64,000 bases of DNA from VRUE01 sp963753245 (GTDB taxonomy: Bacteria > Actinomycetota > Thermoleophilia > Solirubrobacterales > 70-9), in assembly GCA_963753245.1 (NCBI GenBank), contig CAVWBK010000008.1, forward strand, positions 62,001 to 126,000, in the 5' to 3' direction. Both the position numbers and the translations under genes were made by a program. Positions 61,554 to 64,000 of the stretch are shown piece after piece (within the stretch, counting starts at the first letter, position 1; each line of letters starts with the position of its first letter). The notes under the pieces were generated by a model. That model was not told the DNA's origin. It saw only the letters and a list, made by a program, of their open reading frames with translations, and did not search any database.

Positions 61554-62669
61554 TTGGCTGAGGACCTCTACAAGCTGCTCGGCGTCCCCAAGAATGCCTC
61601 CGAGGCGGAGCTCAAGAAGGCCTACCGCAAGCTGGCCCGCAAGTACCACCCCGACCGCAATCCCGACGATGCCGGGGCGGAGGAGAAATTCAAGGAGATC
61701 CAGGGCGCCTACGACACGCTCTCAGACCCCGAGAAGCGGGAGGCCTATGACTCGGGCGGGATGTTCGGCGGCTTTGGCGGCGGCCAGGGGCCGAGCCCGT
61801 TTGGGGGGGCGGGGTCCCAGGGCCCGTTTGCCGGCAACGTCGACCTCGGCGACATCCTCGGTGGCATGTTCGGCCGTGGCGGACGGCGCGCCCAACCCCA
61901 GCAGGTGCAGGGGCGCGACCTCGAAACCGAGGTTCGGCTCAGCTTCGATCAGGCCGTCAACGGCGCCCAGGTCAGCGTCACGGTGCCCAAGGAGGAGCGC
62001 TGCCCGACCTGCCACGGCAGCGGCGCGAAGCCGGGCACCACTCCGATCACCTGCCCGCGCTGTGAGGGCAGCGGCATCGATGCCCAGAGCCAGGGAATCT
62101 TCTCGATCAGCCGACCCTGTCCCCAGTGCGGGGGCGCCGGGCAGATCATCGAGGAGCCCTGTGAGACCTGCGGCGGCTCGGGGCTAACCCGGCAGACCAA
62201 GCGCTACAAGGTGAATATCCCTGCCGGGGTCAGGGACGGCACCCGGATCCGACTCGCCGGCAAGGGCGAGGCGGGACCGCGCGGAGGGCCGCCCGGTGAC
62301 CTCTTCGTGACAACCAGAGTGGCCGCCTCGCCGGTCTTCAAAAGACTCGACGGCGGCAACCTCGAGGTGAACGTACCGATCACCCCCGCCGAGGCCCTCG
62401 GCGGGGCGACGATCGAGGTGCCGACCCTGAGTGGGACCAAGAGAATCAAGGTTGCGGCCGGTACCGGCCACGGGACGATCCAGAGGCTGCGCGGCGAGGG
62501 AGCGCCGAAGCCCGGCGGCGGCGAGGGTCGCGGCGACATCCGCTACCGCCTCGAGATCGAGATGCCCGCTGAGCTAACCGCCGAGCAACGCGAGGCGGTC
62601 GCAAAGCTCGCCGAGGTGCTCAATGGCGGCGACCCTCGCGCCGAGCTGCTGAGAAACGCGGGGCGCTGA
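61554..62669 (+). CDS. dnaJ: Co-chaperone DnaJ
   Basis: A 371-residue J-protein. The J domain includes KLARKYHPDRNPDD with HPD. A G/F-rich region follows (GGMFGGFGGGQGPSPFGGAG). The zinc domain has four C-x-x-C-x-G-x-G repeats: CPTCHGSG, CPRCEGSG, CPQCGGAG and CETCGGSG. The C-terminal substrate domain is complete. The start is taken as TTG 61554, nine bases after grpE. Its stop overlaps hspR (TGATG). Confidence 0.95.
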   Translation: MAEDLYKLLGVPKNASEAELKKAYRKLARKYHPDRNPDDAGAEEKFKEIQGAYDTLSDPEKREAYDSGGMFGGFGGGQGPSPFGGAGSQGPFAGNVDLGDILGGMFGRGGRRAQPQQVQGRDLETEVRLSFDQAVNGAQVSVTVPKEERCPTCHGSGAKPGTTPITCPRCEGSGIDAQSQGIFSISRPCPQCGGAGQIIEEPCETCGGSGLTRQTKRYKVNIPAGVRDGTRIRLAGKGEAGPRGGPPGDLFVTTRVAASPVFKRLDGGNLEVNVPITPAEALGGATIEVPTLSGTKRIKVAAGTGHGTIQRLRGEGAPKPGGGEGRGDIRYRLEIEMPAELTAEQREAVAKLAEVLNGGDPRAELLRNAGR

Positions 62670-63025
62670 TGGCCAGCCGCGGAAGGCGCGTGACCCGGAT
62701 CGAAGCGGCGATCGACGAGGAGCGCGGCGTCTTCATGATCTCGGTCGCCGCCGAGCTCGCCGAGATGCACCCGCAGACGCTACGCACCTACGAGGCACGG
62801 GGGTTGATCGCCCCCCAGCGCTCGCCAAAAAACACCCGCCTCTACTCCCAGCGCGACGTTGAACGTTTGCGCCGGATCCAGCATCTGACCTCCGAGCAGG
62901 GACTCAATTTGGCCGGGGTCGAGACCGTGCTGGAGATGGAAGCCCGGGTCGAGAAACTCGGCAGCGAGCTGAGTCGGCTGCGCCAGCGGGCCGCCGAGCT
63001 CGAACGCCGCCTCGCCGGATCCTAG
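62669..63025 (+). CDS. hspR: Heat-shock repressor HspR, MerR family
   Basis: A 118-residue MerR-type regulator. The HTH is MISVAAELAEMHPQTLRTYE and ARGLIAPQRSPKNTRLYSQR, followed by a coiled coil (VEKLGSELSRLRQRAAELER). In actinobacteria HspR represses the dnaK operon with DnaK as co-repressor, which fits its place at the end of this operon. Its stop overlaps that of the convergent MarR gene within CTAG. Confidence 0.92.
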   Translation: MASRGRRVTRIEAAIDEERGVFMISVAAELAEMHPQTLRTYEARGLIAPQRSPKNTRLYSQRDVERLRRIQHLTSEQGLNLAGVETVLEMEARVEKLGSELSRLRQRAAELERRLAGS

Positions 63026-63474
63026 CCGGCCGCGTTCAGCGCCTTAGCGAGGATGCGTTGCAGAGTCGCCAGGTCGCGATCAGAGAGTGCCTCGATCAGC
63101 TCCGGCGGGCGGCTCATCCGGTCGACCACCTCGGCGCGCACGCGCTCGCCCTCCTCGGTCAGGACGAGCAGCCTCACCCGCCGGTCGCCGGGGTCGGCGG
63201 TGCGCTGAACCAGACCGCGCTCCTCGAGGCGATCGGTGATCCCGGTCAGGTTCGAGCTGTCGCAGGCGAGCTGCTCTGCGACCTCGCGCATCGCTCGGGG
63301 CCGGTCCAGCGCCCGCAGCACCATCAGCTGCGGGGGAAACAGATCGAACTCGCGGCAGAGGGCCATCAGGCGCGGGCGCTGGGCGATCATCAGCTTCGCC
63401 AGCATCTCCGCCACGCCGCGCTGCAGATCACGCCGCTTGGAGCCGGCGTCGCGGGTCGAGTCGGGCACCGTCAT
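63022..63474 (-). CDS. MarR family transcriptional regulator
   Basis: A 150-residue winged-helix protein. The recognition part reads MREVAEQLACDSSNLTGITD, and the wing GLVQRTADPGDRRVRLLVLT, with the conserved D-x-R. MarR proteins usually bind phenolic or drug-like ligands and repress neighbouring genes. The ATG at 63474 is preferred over TTG at 63483. It is divergent from an ABC-transporter gene 64 bases away, its probable target. Confidence 0.9.
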   Translation of the reverse strand: MTVPDSTRDAGSKRRDLQRGVAEMLAKLMIAQRPRLMALCREFDLFPPQLMVLRALDRPRAMREVAEQLACDSSNLTGITDRLEERGLVQRTADPGDRRVRLLVLTEEGERVRAEVVDRMSRPPELIEALSDRDLATLQRILAKALNAAG

Positions 63475-63480
63475 AGTTGC

Positions 63481-63531
63481 CAATTTAACAGAGGACCTAG
63501 ATAATTTAGGACCTCAACTTTGTGCTATACA
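63481..63531. promoter_or_regulatory. Operator/promoter region between MarR and the ABC gene
   Basis: AGGACCT occurs twice (63492-63498 and 63508-63514), as does AATTTA (63482-63487 and 63503-63508). TAGATAATTTA (63498-63508) is an imperfect palindrome of MarR-box size. A -10-like TATACA lies at 63526-63531, seven bases before the ABC gene's ATG, with no ribosome site. A leaderless transcript is therefore likely. Confidence 0.5.
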
Positions 63532-63538
63532 GCCGGTC

Positions 63539-64000
63539 ATGGAGAACAGCATCGAGGTCAAGCGGCTGGTCCGCGAGTTCAAGAACGGACCGCGCGCGGT
63601 GGCCGGCATCGATCTGCTGGTCGGATCTGGCGAGATCTACGGCTTCCTCGGCCCCAACGGCGCCGGTAAGTCGACCACCGTCCACATGCTCACCACACTG
63701 CTGCCTCCGACCAGCGGCAGCGCGACCGTCGCCGGCCATGACATCGTCAGCGAAGGGCCCCAGGTCCGCGCTGCGATCGGCGCCGCGCTGCAGGAAGCGG
63801 CGCTCGACCCGCACCTGAGCGCCCGCGAGCACATGCGCCTGCAGACCGCCCTGCACGGCCTGCCGCGCGCCGAGCGCCTGCGCCGTGGTGACGCGCTGAT
63901 CGAGCGGGTCGGCCTCGCCGAGGCCGCCGATCGCAAGGTCGGCGGTTACTCGGGCGGGATGAAAAGACGGCTCGACCTGGCGCTGGCGCTCGTCCACGGG
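63539..64000 (+). CDS. ABC transporter ATP-binding protein, partial
   Basis: The first 154 residues of an ATPase subunit of the DrrA/CcmA type; the window end cuts it. Walker A is FLGPNGAGKSTT, the Q-loop is near AALQEAALD, and the signature is GYSGGMKRR. Walker B lies outside. It probably exports a drug or lipid together with a membrane partner further on. The divergent MarR gene suggests ligand-controlled expression. It probably starts leaderless at ATG 63539. Confidence 0.92.
   Translation, partial: MENSIEVKRLVREFKNGPRAVAGIDLLVGSGEIYGFLGPNGAGKSTTVHMLTTLLPPTSGSATVAGHDIVSEGPQVRAAIGAALQEAALDPHLSAREHMRLQTALHGLPRAERLRRGDALIERVGLAEAADRKVGGYSGGMKRRLDLALALVHG

Overview
The window reads as high-GC actinobacterial chromosome, most likely Thermoleophilia/Solirubrobacterales. 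That placement is an inference. It rests on frequent GTG/TTG starts, phosphatidylinositol synthesis genes, a dnaK-grpE-dnaJ-hspR operon, and many large secreted proteins built from FnIII, propeller and short Cys-paired Ig-like modules. No replication origin, rRNA or CRISPR array was seen.

Layout. (1) 0-6.3 kb: a DUF4242 gene, a three-times-frameshifted ATPase/LuxR regulator, a flavin oxidase and a frameshifted flavin monooxygenase. (2) 6.3-20 kb: secreted proteins (a 969-aa beta-helix-like protein, PKD and Ig-like proteins, a seven-repeat propeller) mixed with VOC, DUF5996 and DUF1801 genes and two cell-wall enzymes, a D,D-carboxypeptidase and an amidase. A perfect 26-bp palindrome sits over the amidase start. 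(3) 20-25.8 kb: a glycosyltransferase, MurT without an adjacent GatD, a hybrid MurD/MurE-like ligase, a TMEM175-type channel and a VOC protein. (4) 25.9-39.7 kb: the most striking region, a four-gene minus-strand operon (called A, B, C, D here, in transcription order) of secreted proteins of 932-1409 aa. It is two copies of one two-gene pair, every junction overlaps, and it has a near-consensus promoter and a leader hairpin. (5) 39.7-43.4 kb: a small accessory island with a decayed dGTPase, an antitoxin-like protein, a tyrosine recombinase with its excisionase-like partner, and a chorismate-lyase-like gene. It ends at a tRNA gene carrying an insertion in its D-loop.

(6) 43.4-64 kb: core genes. 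These are an SDR; argF-lgt-prmC-lysS; an EEP-family protein; a histone-H1/phasin-like protein; an RNA m5U methyltransferase; an LLM flavoprotein; the operon CDP-alcohol phosphotransferase, inositol-1-phosphate synthase, GT/PHP fusion, UDG-like protein; a PAP2-family membrane protein; endonuclease III; cytochrome c; a secreted EEP protein; the DnaK chaperone operon with HspR; and a divergent MarR/ABC-transporter pair cut by the window end.

Functional themes. Peptidoglycan metabolism appears in four places (carboxypeptidase, amidase, MurT, Mur ligase), next to many secreted proteins of unknown role. Inositol phospholipid synthesis is concentrated in one operon that supplies both the inositol phosphate and the enzyme that probably uses it. 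Frame disruptions are confined to the first 6.3 kb and to the dGTPase remnant.
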